From contig CASHTG010000017.1 in the NCBI GenBank assembly GCA_949357655.1, positions 1,674,001-1,738,000 on the forward strand: a stretch of 64,000 bases of DNA, in the 5' to 3' direction. Shown piece after piece: positions 1-13,300 of this stretch. Every line of letters starts with the position of its first letter. Position 1 is the stretch's first letter. The stretch comes from Parascedosporium putredinis (Eukaryota; Ascomycota; Sordariomycetes; Microascales; Microascaceae). The translations under genes were made by a program, and so were the position numbers. The notes under the pieces are model-generated. The model saw only the letters and a list, made by a program, of their open reading frames with translations, had not been told where the DNA came from and made no database searches.

Positions 1-124
1 CCCCTTTCATCTCTCCGATCTTTAGACATATCCTCCGTCCTAAAACCTCGCTGCGAAGCTCGCCACCCTTATCATTCTTCCGCCTCCCCTTCGCCCCCCT
101 CCTTTCCTTCCACATCCCGCCATC

Positions 125-614
125 ATGGTCACCAATCTCAGCAGCGGCGGCGGTGGATTCTACAAGTATAGGTGCAAGTACTTTTACTCCAAGTCTTGCC
201 AGAATTGGGTTTACGTCAACGGCGAAGCCTGCATGCAGTGCCTTGTAAGTTCTTCTTGGGGATGTGGAAAGTTTCCCAGCGTTGGGCTTCACCGTCCATC
301 TCCCTTCTTCTTTTGTTTCTTTTTGGCGGGTTCATTGCTAGGCCCCTCTTGGCCATATACCTGGACCTGCTAACCTTTGTTGTATCTGGTATCGCCAGGC
401 CGACGGATGCGACGCCCAAGAGCACCATGTCATTGCAGACGACTGCGGCCACTCGACCGAAAAGCTCCCTATTTCGGGGAAGTCGACGGCGACACACCTT
501 CACCTGCCGGACCACCTCTTTGCTTGGATTCCTAAGTGGCCAATATCTAGACTGGAAAGGGAAGGGAGGGGAGGGGGTAGGGAGGGAAGGAACGGGGAAT
601 GGGGGAGGGTATGA
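125..614 (+). CDS. Small Cys-rich conserved hypothetical protein
   Basis: Two exons, 125-244 and 399-614, give a 111-residue protein. The intron is phase 0, with a GTAAGT donor at 245, a CTGCTAAC-like branch site near 367-374 and a CAG acceptor ending at 398. The start ATG has a good context (CCATCATGG). The first exon has a Gly-rich N-terminus, then a Tyr/Cys-rich stretch with motifs such as YRCKYFYSKSCQNW and CMQC. The second exon adds CDAQ and DDCGH, so about six Cys and several His could bind metal or form disulfides. No signal peptide or membrane segment is visible. The last 15-20 residues come from a G-rich purine tract (about 555-610) and are low complexity, so the true C-terminus is uncertain. 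I do not know a function. Proteins with this kind of N-terminus seem familiar from other filamentous ascomycetes, but that is memory, not a search. Confidence 0.6.
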
Positions 615-3600
615 TGTCGCCGAGCACCAGACGCCCCTCCCCTCGTTTCCCAATCTTCGGTTTTTATTTGCTTTCCATCTTTTTTGCTCTAATTCCTCTG
701 TCATATGCGTGTGGCGCTTCGGAAATGGATGAATGGCGTGTTTGGAGGATTCTTTTGCAGAACGAGACTACTGCGCTAGGACCCAAGGACGATGCTGCAA
801 AGGGTAATGGACGAAATTTGATATGAAATCACGAAAGAACAAATCATGATAACGATACGAAAGGCTAGGATAACCCGGATGGGTTAGGAGAGAGAGTTGG
901 CAGGGGAGGGGAGAGGGGGATCAAAAGAGGTTCATGTGTTGGAAGGATGCCGGCTCCGGTCCCCTAGCTCTGCCAGGCGTCTCTTCAACACTATCTTTCA
1001 CTCCTTTCCCCCTCACTCCTCTTCTTTGTCCGTCTCCTCCTCTATTACCTCCCTTCTTTCTCTTCTTCGACAGGTTAGGGCGCACAGGGGAAGCACGCAT
1101 GAGGTCAAGCCGGCAATCCATGGGGGCCGAGCCTTGCGTGGGAAAAGCGGGCGAGCAAGATTACGACTACACGGGCCGTTATTTGACTCACGGAGGGGCG
1201 CGGGGAGCAACGGGACAGGGAGCCAGGGAGAGGGGTGAAGAGGGGAATAGACTTCCTCTAGAACCGACCAGAACGGATCAGGATCTGACAGGTTGAACCT
1301 GCGCGAACACGACGATACTGGGGAAGCGTGGGGGTCGAACCCGCGGGGTTGTGGCGCACCTCGGGTCCTCGCTCCGCCCTGTCACAATTCCTTCTCACAT
1401 TTCCACGCCGCTGGCATGGCGCCTCGAACGGGCGTTTGACGATTACTTGCTTTTCCCCCAATTATCCGTTTTCTCATCCTAACTCTTTTCTTATTAATCT
1501 TTATCTTTCTTTCTTTCTTAGTGTACCTCGGTAGCTATACCTTGCTCGGCAGGGTAAGAGAATAAAAAGCAAGCACAACATGTGCTACAGCAGCCTTATG
1601 TTAACGTCTGCTTAACGCTCAGTCCTTCCATCACCTCTTTTCCACGTCTTTTTCTACGTTTGTCCTTTTTGATATCATTTTGTGCACTTGACTCCGTGCG
1701 TTGATCAACTTTGCAAAATAGGAAAAGAAAAGAAACAAGAAGAATCGGTAATATCGAGCACGGGAGGTAGTAGCGGGTGTTACAAGTCAACCAAGTCCGA
1801 AGACATGAGCCAGTGGACCCGGCCCGAAGGTGTCGATGGCCCATGTCCCTTCATGTAAGATTTATATAGACGGACGTATGGCCTGCAAGTTTTCCCACGC
1901 CAGACAAAAAACCTACCAACACTCTGCTCGATTTCCCCCAACAAGTGGCGGTGCGGTGCATCTCGACCGTGGGTCTCGAGCGTCCACCGGTTTTTAGTAT
2001 CAAGCCCAATTGAGGGAAATTAAAAGAGACAAATACAGCAAGGACTTTCTTTCACCCTTGCGCCGGGGCTTGTTCACCCATGGGCGCTAGAGGCAGTTGT
2101 GGAAGGGGGTTGGATATAGCGTAGCATTGCAGCCAGATAGGACAATAAGGACCGAGCCCTGGACACACCATGGCTTAATCGATATATCGCATTTCGACGC
2201 CCTCCGACTCCTGCAAGCTCACTCAATTAATCGCACGATGGGCCGCTCAAGCCGGCATTCCCCGGATAAAAGGTCGCCGAAGGTCGCCTGCTCAAAGGAG
2301 CTCAGTGGGCCGAAGAGAGAAGTGATAGATCACCTTGACCAACAGGATCACATGACAAGCTGCACCATCAACTCCGAATCCCTCGCGCCCACATCACATT
2401 TGGTCCACCAAAGGATGAGATGAGTGTGGGGTATCGGGAACGCGAGGAAAACAACCAGTCCCAAGAATTGGAGCCTCGCTACCGGCAGCAGCAACCCAGC
2501 ACGCCTCGCATTTCGGTATCGGCATTGGCTTCGCCAGTCTGGTGCAAATGTGCGTTCCCATCCGTTTTATCTTGCTGTGTGCTCAAATCCAATGAACGGC
2601 CCTTTCTTGGATGGCGCAAGTCTCCGATAGAATATGGGGTGGAGCTAGTCAAGAGCAGGTTTCCTTGAGGCTTGCCTGTGAGGATACGAGATGCATGCCG
2701 TGTGATTCATTTATTTTAATAGCAAAATGCAAGCTGAAAAGGAGGGGAGGGGGACCTCTCCAGGCTGCCCCATATTAACATTGAATAAAAGGGAGTCGTG
2801 GAACCCGGCCTGCCTCGCCCTAGTGCAATAGCTGTCAGGATGAAAACATGTTGTTAGCAGCACAAGTCAGGTTCCGCGGTTGTTTGAACGAGAGTGGTGA
2901 CGAGGAGAAATAGGGACCTATCAGCCCTGTTAGCGTTGGGATATTGGATCCGATTGAAGACGGGACGAGACTTATCCCCGAGACCGCGGAGGGCCGCGCT
3001 CTTGCCATTGCTGGGAAAAGCGCGACCAGGGCTACCAACCTCTTGGCCTGCCCTTATCCAAAGTTATAGATGGTCTTCTGCGCAAGACAGCCAAAGCGAC
3101 CCAAGCCGGTTCGAAGGGTGTAACGGCGGAGACGTCCGCAAATCCCAGCAAAGCACAAGGCTTGTAAACGCCAATTCTTGATCGGGTTCCGGGATGCCGC
3201 TTCAGTCCCCCGTCCCCATAGCGAGCCTCTTGCAACTCAGGGCACCAGGCGGACTCGCAACAGAAAAAAGCCATCAAGCAAGCCCTGACCGAGGCTGACA
3301 GAGACACCATAGATGAGCAAAAGCACTCATTGCTTCACGCTCACCCAACCCTATAGTATCAACGCGGACATTGAGAGATTTCGCAGGTTGACCGAGGCTC
3401 CTTCTGTATGTTCGCAGTGCCAGCCGAGACGTTTCCATGTTTCCTCAGAACCAGATCCAGAGAGGAAATGGACTGTAGGCAGGTTCCGCACGAACAAAAA
3501 CGTCAAGAAAAATCGTGCTTTCATCCCTACTCATCCCGCTTTGCGCGAGACCAGATAGAGGAAGTTGTCCCCGAAGGGTCCTATTTTGGCGCCCTCTGAT

Positions 3601-6410
3601 TCACGGGACCAAGTGCCAGTGAAACAAGAGGTTGATGCATCTAGCCGGACCACACGGGTGAGCGTGACGCGGCCGCGCGTTTAAGCGTATGCCGGGCGCT
3701 AGGAGTGATCGTCCAAGCTAAGCGGTCCGTGTAGGAGACATGCATCCCCCATTTCCAGGGTTCCAAGGCTGTGTCGGAAGGTTCAGGGGTCGGAGGGCAC
3801 AAGTGTAGGCAGAGGGAGTAGTAGCGTAGCTACAAAGTCAGGAGGAGGTTGCTCTTTCGGTATGTAGCCAAGGGATCCCCGTTCACAGACCTCGATCCAG
3901 TCTAGAGACGGTACGAGGAGAGCGATTCGGACGGGGCGAGGCCCGGCACCCAGGTGTTGAAAGAGCGACTCCTGACTGCATGTAGCCTACCTGTGCCCTT
4001 CCCTTCCACTCCGCTCGCACGCCAAACTCTCATTTTCTTTTCCTTAACAGGAGCCCAAGCAAGACCTCATTGGCCTGCGGGTGAGTTTGGACCTCGGACG
4101 GATGCACAATCTCCAGCACATCTTGCCTAGCCGGGATATCTCACGTCGCTAACACAATCCTTTGGGTGGCTAAACGTCCAGATCCCAGCGGAACAAGGCC
4201 GTGAGCGCCCTCGGGCCAGAGGGTCTTACCAGTTTGTGACTCAGGGACCTTGTTCTCTTACTCGCTAGGTAAAGCGACTGGGTTGCCTTCAGCCGCTGGT
4301 CGTCCCCGAGGTGGCGGGACACGGGTCCGCTTTTCAGCGGCGGCGCGCCCGGGGCGCCCGGGTGAGATTAACAGAAGCGTCGAGCAGACGAAGGATGCAA
4401 GACTTGAGATGTAACCAAGGTGAGATCTTAGGGTTAAGTTCCGATAACACACCCCCTCGCTGGACCATGCCACCAAGCAGACAAAATTCCGCAACAAAGA
4501 GGTCCCGATGCGGGCTCTAGGGCGCTATATCAATAGGAGGCACGGCCACTCAGAACATCCCCCGAAGCGGGTGATTGTTCTAGGAAGGGTGTGAGGTCGG
4601 AGAACTGTGGGGAGGCGTGGTGCGTTATGGGACACGATCGGTGTGTGAAGGAACCTCGTCATCAGCCGCGTCCATCTCTCTGCCGTTGTTGACCTAAAAA
4701 AGAGAAAAGAGGTTAGATGAAAAAAACGTGAGTCTCATGCAATAGCTCCTAGGTGTCAATGGTGAAGCGTTCGGATCGGTGATGTTTGTGTCAAAGTCAT
4801 CCATGTGGAGACTCGGAGCTTGGGGAGAATAAAAGGGATGGAGCGAGGTCTCAATCACCAGCTTCGCGTTTCCACCATTGCGGAGGGTGCCCGGGGTGAC
4901 GCGCTCTCACGTGAATCGCAGGGTTCTGCCAGTGGAGATCCATCATCGATAATTGCAATTGGCACTGTTCTGGGTCTGCTGCTCTTGGGGTGTCGCACCT
5001 GCATGAGAGACAACGAAGGCTCCTCGTGGAAGGTGGGGGCAGTTTCACCAGGAGCAATTCCTCAGTTGCTTTTTCTTTTCTTACTTTGCCTTGTCTCACC
5101 CTCTACTCTCTCTGGGCGCCCCCAACACTTCGTACAACAAGGAAACGTGGCGTACACTAGTGGTACAAGTCGGCGAGAACAGGTTGTTTCCCACGATAAC
5201 ATGAAGCTGAGGGCTCTCGTTTGCATGTGGTCGACACCCTTGCCTTGCCTTGCTGGGCCACAGAGCCGCTAACATGGACGAGGCCTAGGGCCAAGATACA
5301 CGGGGCAAGGAGATTTCACGCTGATCATTGATCGTTGATCATTTAATAAGAACAAAGCGACGGTCGTCCCTCGTCCTTCAGCGCCACGGGTTAATTTGGT
5401 TTTAACCTTCAGTTCCCGAGAGACCAACAGGATTAGCATGCAGTGTTACATGTTCCCAGGGCCAATCTGCATCTGAGTAATCTTCAAGGCAGAGCCGAGT
5501 CTGCGCCGATGCATGCCGTCTTCGCTCGGGGCGGTAATTCGGAGAGACCCGGCACCCCGTCTCGACGAATTCAATTCCACTTTCGTCTTCATCAATTTAC
5601 TAAGGACGAGGGGCAAGAAAAGAGAGGACAGCGGCGAAAAGGGGGAGAAAAGAGAGTGTGGCTAAATAGCGTGTGCGGAACTAAAAATCCTGTGCGCGAC
5701 GGGTTCCTCGGCTCCGCATTTCTGGGGGCAAGGCGAGGGTGTTTTGAGCGACGCTGGTGCGGGTGTGCCAGTCCTGGCAGCGTCGGGTGGTGTTTTTCTG
5801 GACCCAGATTCACATGGAAGTGGCGCTAGTACTGGGGAACGGAGGCGTCAGAGGATCCAGTTGCTAACTCCGTTGCTTGGATGTGGGCCTCCACTTCGAG
5901 CAAGATGCCCCGTAATGCAGCCAACGAAAACTCGGAGTACCTTCCTTCCCCAGCCGCACCGACGACCTGTGCCGAGGCATGCTGACGGCGATACCAGCAT
6001 GCCTTTCTCAAATGCCCATCCATCGAAATGCCCAAATGGGTGCTGACGTCCCCTATTAACCTTGGGTCCTTTTTCGCCCTCCCTCCCTGTCGCAAGTCTT
6101 GTATGATCCTTTCTCTCCCCATCTCGTCCCAGCCCACCATTACGACGATCTTGCGCAAGGTACGTCAAGTGCTATTCCTGCTATTCCTCTAGCTACCAAA
6201 TCTGCGACCGTCGTTCCCGACCTACCTTTTTTTTTTTTTTGCCCTTGCATTCCGTTCCTTCCGTTGGAGAAGCCTATGGAGACTGATCTTTAAACCACTG
6301 CAGCGGTTCAACATCAGGAAGAGAGTTCCTTAGTAAACCCGACGCTGCGCCTCTAGACTCGACCGTGCCATCCTTTCCAAGGAGCGCAACCCTCCCCTAA
6401 AACCGCCATC
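615..6410. other. Long intergenic region, no gene recognised
   Basis: About 5.8 kb in which no reading frame on either strand looks like a known protein or shows the G+C-ending codon bias of the neighbouring genes. It holds short CT-rich tracts (for example 980-1070 and 1480-1520), a cluster of TGATC repeats near 5322-5345 and a 12-T run near 6229-6240. The last few hundred bases should contain the promoter and leader of the acyl-CoA synthetase gene. Confidence 0.5.
6160..6303 (+). other. Possible 5' UTR intron of the acyl-CoA synthetase gene
   Basis: A strong donor (GCAAG then GTACGT) at 6160 and an acceptor (CACTGCAG) ending at 6303 would define a 144-base intron, with a CTGAT-like branch site and a T-rich tract inside. 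It lies wholly upstream of the ATG at 6411. This is inferred from splice-site sequence alone. Confidence 0.35.
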
Positions 6411-8771
6411 ATGACCGCCCCTCGAGCCTATTCCGAGCAGGCCATTCGCGACCTCGCCGTGCCACCTGCTCCCAACACCCCTCAGGGTGTCCCCGTCCCC
6501 GGTACCGAGACGGAAAATCGTACTGCCATCTACAGAAACTTCCGCTTCCGCGATGGCCTTCTGACCACCTTCGACCCTGCGGTCCAGAGCACCTACGACC
6601 TCTTCGAGCAGGCTGCCAAGAAGTTCACCAACTCAAAGTGTCTTGGTACCCGGCCCTGGAACGCCCAGACCAAGACGTGGGAGAACAAATATGTCTGGCA
6701 AACCTATGGCGAGGTCTCGAAGCGGTACAAGGCCCTCGGCGCTGGTCTCGTCGAGGTCCACAAGCAGGCCGGTATCACCGCAGAAAAGTGCGGTGTTGGT
6801 CTGTGGGCCCAGAACCGCGCCGAATGGCAAATCGCTGGTACGTAGTCGAACTGCATACATCCATCCCCTCCCTCTCTCCCGTTTTTCTTTTCCTTCTCCC
6901 TTCTCCCCCGAACCTCGATTTCCTTGCTCAATCTCATCCTTCTAACCTTGGCCAATGCGCTTAGATCTCGCTATTGTCTCGCAATCTCTATTCACGGTTT
7001 CGCTCTACGAGACCCTCGGACCCGATACTACCGAGTACATCGTGAACCACGCCGAGCTTGCTTCCGTATTCTGTTCCTGCCTCACGTCCCTACTCTCCTC
7101 AAACTCGCCCCCGTCTCCCTACGCTCAAGGCCATCATCTGCCTCGACCCCTGGATGCCGGTGAGGAATCTGGCTACACCAAGCTCGAGGTACTGAACGCC
7201 ATTGCTGCCCAGAATGGCATCAAGATCTACTCCATGGCCCAGGTTGAGGCTATCGGCGTTAGCTCCGGGCGTCAGCCCGTGCCTCCTCGCCGCGAGGACA
7301 TCACCACCATCAACTACACCTCCGGTACCACCGGCATGCCCAAGGGTGTCGTTCTCACCCACGGCTCTGCGGTCGCCGCTATCACCAGCGCTCGATCCGG
7401 AGGAACCGTCGGTTACAACGATGTCCACATTTCATACCTCCCCTCGCCCACATCTACGGCAGATTGGTCGATATGACTGCCCTCGCTGTCGGCGCCCGCG
7501 TTGGTTACTTCCACGGAGATATTGCCGGGCTTGTCGACGACATGAAGCTCCTCAACCCCACCGCCCTCATGTCCGTGCCTCGCCTGTTCAACAAGTTCAA
7601 CTCTGCTTTGCGAACTGCCACAATCGAGGCCGAGGGCGTCAAGGGTGCTCTCTCCCGCCACGTGATCGAGACCAAGAAGGCGAACATGAAGAAGCCTGCG
7701 GGCGCCGCCTCCAACACCCACATTCTCTACGACCGCATCTGGACCCCCAAGGTCCGTGCTGCGCTCGGCCTCCAGAGGTGCCACACCATGCTCAGCGGCA
7801 GCGCCATGCTGGACCCCGACGTGCACGAGTTCCTACGTGCCGCGTTCGGAAACTCGTTTGGCCAAGGCTATGGTCTCACCGAATCCTACGCCGTTGCGAC
7901 TTTCCAGCTCCGCCAGGACTTCAGTCTCGGATCTGTAGGACCCCCGGCCCCGGTGTCGAGGTTTGCTTGGAGTCGGTTCCCGATCTCGAGTACTCGGTAC
8001 ACGATAAGCCTTGCCCCGTGGCGAGCTTCTCCTCAGGGGCCCTTGCATCTTCCGCGAATACCACAAGAACGAGGAGGAGACCAAGAAGGCTCTCGAGGCT
8101 GACGGCTGGTTCCACACCGGTGACATTGCCGAGATTGATAGCCTCGGCCGTATCAAGATCATTGACCGCAAGAAGAACGTTCTCAAGCTTTCCCAGGGCG
8201 AGTACATCTCCCCGAGAGGATCGAGAATGTGTACGCCGGCAGCACTACTTTGATTGCCTCTGGCTACGTGCACGGCGACCCCAAGGAGTCTAGCCTCGTC
8301 GCCATCTTTGGTGTTGACCCCGTCGCTTTCGCCCCCTGGGCGAGCAACATTCTCAAGAAGCCCGTCGATCCCACAAACGCCGAGGGCTTGAAGGCCGCCG
8401 GTGCCGAGCCTGCCGTGAGGAAGGCGTTCCTCAAGATTCTTGACGACATAGGCAAGCGCCACAAGTTTAACAGCTTCGAAAAGGTTCGCGGCTGCTTGCT
8501 TCTTGTCGACCCCTTCACTGTCGAAAACGAGCTCTTGACACCTACGTAAGTGATTTTTACCTCCACCTTTGCCCCAGAACCCCCACACCTTCTCCTAGAT
8601 AATCAACCGAGCCATCCGACGAACCAGTGCTAATTTGTGTCTTTGTTTTTCCTTCCTTTTAGTCTCAAACTCAAGAGAGCGCCGGCTGCCAAGGCCTTCA
8701 AGGCCGAGATTGCCCGCATGTACCAGGAAATTGAGGCTGACCCTGCCTCGACGGCCAAGGCGAAGCTGTAA
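6411..8771 (+). CDS. Long-chain fatty acid-CoA ligase (Faa1/Faa4 type)
   Basis: This enzyme activates long-chain fatty acids to acyl-CoA with ATP, for lipid synthesis or beta-oxidation. Exons are 6411-6837, 6965-8545 and 8663-8771. The AMP-binding signature YTSGTTGMPKG lies near 7315-7347. The FACS motif (DGWFHTGDIAEI, then GRIKIIDRKKN) lies near 8104-8178. A GYGLTES motif sits near 7867. The C-terminus ends in AKAKL, with no obvious SKL peroxisomal signal. Seven single-base losses break the frame: near 7072, and in C runs at 7108-7112, 7147-7150, 7440-7443, 7948-7951, 8014-8017 and 8210-8213. Adding one base at each makes the exons sum to a multiple of three and gives about 707 residues, close to the usual family length of about 700. 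I therefore treat the gene as intact with sequence errors. The family call is firm; which yeast paralogue it matches is not. Confidence 0.93.
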
Positions 8772-9169
8772 ACAAGATATCAAGTTTTATTTTCTTTTGT
8801 CACAAACACTCCGGCCGCTCCGGGGTCATTTGTACGTTATTCAGTTAGTGTAGAAAAGATGGTCATCTTGTGTGGGGCCCTCTTGATGACGCAGCTTGGA
8901 GTATGGATCAGCATATCTAGACGTGTCTCATTTACATATCAGAACGATTCGCAGTTCTTTACTCAACGGAAAATTCCGTCACCTTGTGATTGCTCGGGCT
9001 GTGACGCTACCACGGGTGCGCTGGAGCTGGCTCTAATTTCCGCTTGTGATGGGGTCCAAAAACTCGGGTGCCGAGGCAAGGCTCGCGCTTACACAACGAA
9101 AGTGCATCGGGGTCATATCGCCGGCAGGAATAGATATAGCGTGGGGTGTGACAGTTTATCTAATTAGGT
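8772..9169. other. 3' flank of the acyl-CoA synthetase gene
   Basis: About 400 bases of mixed composition between the stop codon and the AT-rich block. T-rich sequence just after the stop (about 8780-8800) fits a 3' UTR. No gene is seen. Confidence 0.5.
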
Positions 9170-10270
9170 CTTACTGATATAGGGAAAACTTGAGTGGTCG
9201 AGAACAAGTTACCTCGGCATAATATAAGGTGTCAAGGCTTCTAATCTATTTATATTTTAATTAGGAGTTCTTGATTATAAGTAAAAATGAAATTAATAAT
9301 TATTAAAAATCTAAGAAAAAGCTACTAAGAGAGTGGGTTGGTTATAAAAGTAGCTGAGGATAAAAGAACGGAAATGCAAGTCACGTGATCTGAAAATTAG
9401 ATGGTGATAGCACTCTTATTATCAGGCTTTTAGAGTATAGGCTCTTAAAGTTTTTAATGTTGTGCTATCAGTTGCGGTGGGAAGCACGCTGAAACAAGTT
9501 ACAACTTCCACCTTTAAGTTACTTGAGATAAATGTCATCAAACCCACTGATCATCGCTCTTGTCATCTCTTTCCCTATAAAACTAAGAAACATGTAAACA
9601 AATGACTAATAAGTCTATGGCTTTTATATATGTTGGCACTTCCTCGTTAATATTGCCGATATGGAACTGCAATTCATGAATGGATATCTGAGTACTTTCA
9701 CACATGAGCATGAAACTAATTATAGTAAGAAACTTTGAAGGTAACTATGAGATGATATTGGAAATTTTCATTCGCAAAATGATCTTAACAGTTTATCTCA
9801 CAGATGTCAGTTTATATACTTCGTAGTATAGCTACTTTTTCTATCTTTCACATTTCCAGATTCATTTTATAACATTACCCTACAAAGTTTAATTATAGTG
9901 CTTAATTCAAGCTGAGAGACCAAGTAAGAAGAGAGAGCAGAATAAAACTATATAAGTAAGAATAGAAATAAATCGCTTTTAATCTCTAATGAAATTCTAA
10001 GAAGCTTACTTGAGCTAATCGCGTTTTTAATTTATAGTTATAATCATAATACTAGTACTAGTTTATACTTATCTAAGCTATCGCTTTTTAAAAACTATAA
10101 ATTATATTATATAATAATTATATATAAAAAGCTTATTAATATAAGTTTTATACTATATAAAACTATAAATAGAAATACGTGATTATATAAGATCATAAAT
10201 CATGGAACAGAGGATGCTATGACTCAGCATAGCCACGTTTCAACATTTTCAAGCTGAATATAGCTTGGAT
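9170..10270. repeat. AT-rich island, probably RIP-degenerated relic
   Basis: About 1.1 kb changes sharply to A+T-rich sequence in an otherwise balanced to G+C-rich window. It is full of TpA steps (for example the stretch 10090-10200, made almost only of TA, AAT and TAT words) and has very few CpG. No open frame of useful length exists. Short palindromes occur: TATATAATAATTATATATA-like sequence near 10110-10130, ACTAGTACTAGT near 10050-10062, and a hairpin with arms GCTATG and CATAGC near 10214-10234. In filamentous ascomycetes such blocks usually are transposon copies mutated by repeat-induced point mutation. No coding remnant is readable, so the original element is unknown. Confidence 0.65.
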
Positions 10271-10395
10271 GGACTTAGTTCTAAAATAAACCCCCACCCT
10301 CCAGTCATGTATCGAAGAGCGCGATGAGGTAGGTTGTGTTACTCTTGATCCAACGCGCGTAGATTCCGGAAATTTGAGGACTAATGGGCTAGCAG

Positions 10396-13300
10396 TCGCG
10401 AATTCCCGATCGACCTAACGGGAGACGATGACCCGGCTCCCCTGCACCCCTATGGAGCCTCGGCCGTGGTTTCGCACTCTATATCCTCGCCTGCAGTCAT
10501 TAAAATTGACCCTGAGCCGCCAAGGAAAAGACAGCGGCGAGCAGGCGCCGAGGGTCTCGTAGAGTCCGGGCTGAGAACCCCAGATGATGACTCCGTCAGA
10601 GGACTAGAACAAGTAAGCCGAGGGCCTCTCCTCTGGCGGTTCGAAAGATTAAAGGATGAGAACGACCATATCCTAACTCACTTGATACTTCTAGGTCCCC
10701 TCCTCCCCACGGCTCAGCTTCACCTTGAAGCCAGCCAGGAGGCGACGCCACCCCGCGCGTCAGAGCCTCGGCCCGTCGAGCGCGTGGCCCCCACAACGCC
10801 TCGGCCGTTAGGCGAGCGTTTCCGAAGGACCGCTCTTGCAGATGCATCACCCGCCAACTACAGGGCCAAGGCGAGGGCCTTGGAATGGCGGTCTCAAAAC
10901 GCAGGTGACGCTGGTCTCGACCACGCTCTCGTCGACGAAGCAGGTGTAACCAGGCCCCTAAATCGTTGGTTCAAGCTCCGTGATGAAAGGCCCTACCTTC
11001 CCCTTCGGAAAGGAAGGCCATCGCCGCCGGCCTTTACAGTAACAAGGCTGCTTCTCTCGCGAGGGGCACGCTCAAAGAGCCCTACACGTATCACGTCGAC
11101 TTTAGTGATGAGGAAATCGAGTATGTACGGCAGCAGGCTCGGGCCTTTGTCACCCTTCCGCGGCCGCCTAAGAACCCGGTACGCGAACTGGCAAAGATTC
11201 TGAGGCGGATGCCCGAGATTGTCAAACTGTTGCCAAAAGAAATCGAGTTGCAGGGCCCGGTAAGCGGGCGAGATGAGAGAGATCTGTACTGGTTCTTGGC
11301 GGATGTCAACCAGCGCAGCGTCGCCTCGAGGCCGAGGATATATACCCTCCGGCGCAACACCTTTGACTCGGCGAGGCCCACGGCGCATGCTTCGAGGGCC
11401 TCCTCTCTCCTATTCAAGCGGGAGCTTGAGGGGCGGTCGCTGTTTGGCCGGAGAGGGAATATTGGGACCATTAAGGATGAGCTCAATAGGGTGCGCGAGG
11501 ACGGCATGGAGTTGCGACAAGAATGGACAGACTGCGCGGGCGATATTATCACCATCTCATGGGTCTCCGACACCAATTTCATCTGCGGCACGACGGAACA
11601 TTCCGACTCCCATAATCAGCAGTACAATAAGCCGGGAACTTACTCCTCTGTTCCACCGCCGCTGGGACGCTTCGGGCGTTTCCGGATCACCGTATTCCGA
11701 GGCCCAACGTGGCCAGCGGGGAGAACTCGACAGAGGAAATGCGCCAGAGCCAAGACCCATGGCTCTACGCCTCCGTGGTCTCGTCCGACTACGATAGGCA
11801 TTACGATCTCGGCTACACCTCGAGCTTTGACCATACCGTCAAGGTGTGGAAGGTCGACGAGTCGGGCAGCTCTATGACGGCGCTAGGAACGTGGCAACAC
11901 GGCGCAAAAGTCAACTTTGTTGTCGTGTGCACCACAAACCCCTATTCGTAGCCACGGCGGCCGATACCCAGAGCCATGCCGTTCGTGTTTATCAAGTGAA
12001 TCTGGCAGACGTCTCCTCGAGCCGCTATCGGGTATTCGGCGGTAGAATTGGCGGCCCCGAAGGACAGCCGGGGAGTCGGATGGCTGGGCGTACTATCCTG
12101 CTACTATTCAGTTTGGGAAATCAAGGAAAGCGCCCACCACTTGCTCGTGGGTTACTCCCCACGTGCCGATAGCGCAGATGATAACGACATCCCCGAGGAT
12201 AAGAGGAATACGGGCGTCATGAGAATGTTCAATTTCATGACGGGCAACGAGGTTTCTCTTGGCATTCCCATGGCCCAAAATGTGTTTGAAGTGATGTGGC
12301 ATCCGACGCAGCCCATCTTCGTCGTTGCTACGTCGGTGGGCATGAACAAGGCCGAACACAACGTCCGCACCCAAGTTCGCGTCTTTGCCCTGTCAGACAG
12401 GGCCGGGAGCGCGATCTCCGCCCTTCGGCCAGAGAACAATGCCGCCACCATGAGCTCCTCTGCCGAGTTCTACGGTTTCATCCAGATCCTGGATTGCTAC
12501 TCGCTCGACATCAACGAGCTGACGATTAAGCCGAATAGCCCCGAGTGCTTCTACGTCACCGCCGCGGCGACGGACGGCAAAGTCTACGTGTGGGATACCG
12601 CCCAGGGTAACAGACCGGTGCATATCCTCTGTCACGGAGAGCCCGTGGAGGAGTATAGGGGTGACAGGGAAAGGGAGGACGTGGGCGTAAAATTCACCGC
12701 CTGGGGCAGCACCGTCGACCGTTTATACACGGGTGGTTCCGATGGCGTGGTCAAGATATGGAACGTGCGCCACAAAGACCCCCTCGTCAGAGACCTCCTC
12801 GAAGTGCCTGGCCCAGTCTCGGCAGGGGCGTTTTCTCCAGATTTTACAAAGCTCGCGATCGGAGACGCGAGCGGGAGGGTCTACCTGCTCTCCGTGAGCA
12901 AGGGAGACGACAAACCTGGGTCCTTTATCAAACTCCCCGGCATCGATGGCGGCCCGCCACGCTCCATCCGCCGCCCCACGCCTTTCATCCCCCACCCAGA
13001 GCCCCCACCCCCGAACGGCGCGCAGATTCCCGACCGCTCGAGCCTAGGCGTTCTCCGCGCCCAGAGATATCTCGCCGAGGGCCAGCTCGTCAAGCACCCC
13101 AACCCGGTCCTGGGCGTGTTCCAGGGTCCCCAATATGCGTCGCTCAACTTGTACTGCCGCGAGGCGCACGAGGACGACGACCCAACCGCCCCGCTCGTCG
13201 GCTTCCTGCAGCGAAATCAGCAGGAGAGCTCGTACCCGTCCGACGGCACCGGCTGGCTAAACATGCGCGCGAAGCGCCTCTACGCCCAGCCCACGCAGCC

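Noticed and set aside
1285..1440. tRNA-like segment with a B-box-like GGGTCGAACCC and flanking GACAGG/CCTGTC
   Set aside because: No complete cloverleaf could be folded on either strand; the acceptor and T-arm would overlap.
9170..10270. AT-rich island as a centromere or replication origin
   Set aside because: Too short for a fungal centromere, and no origin consensus can be read; a RIP relic is the simpler view.
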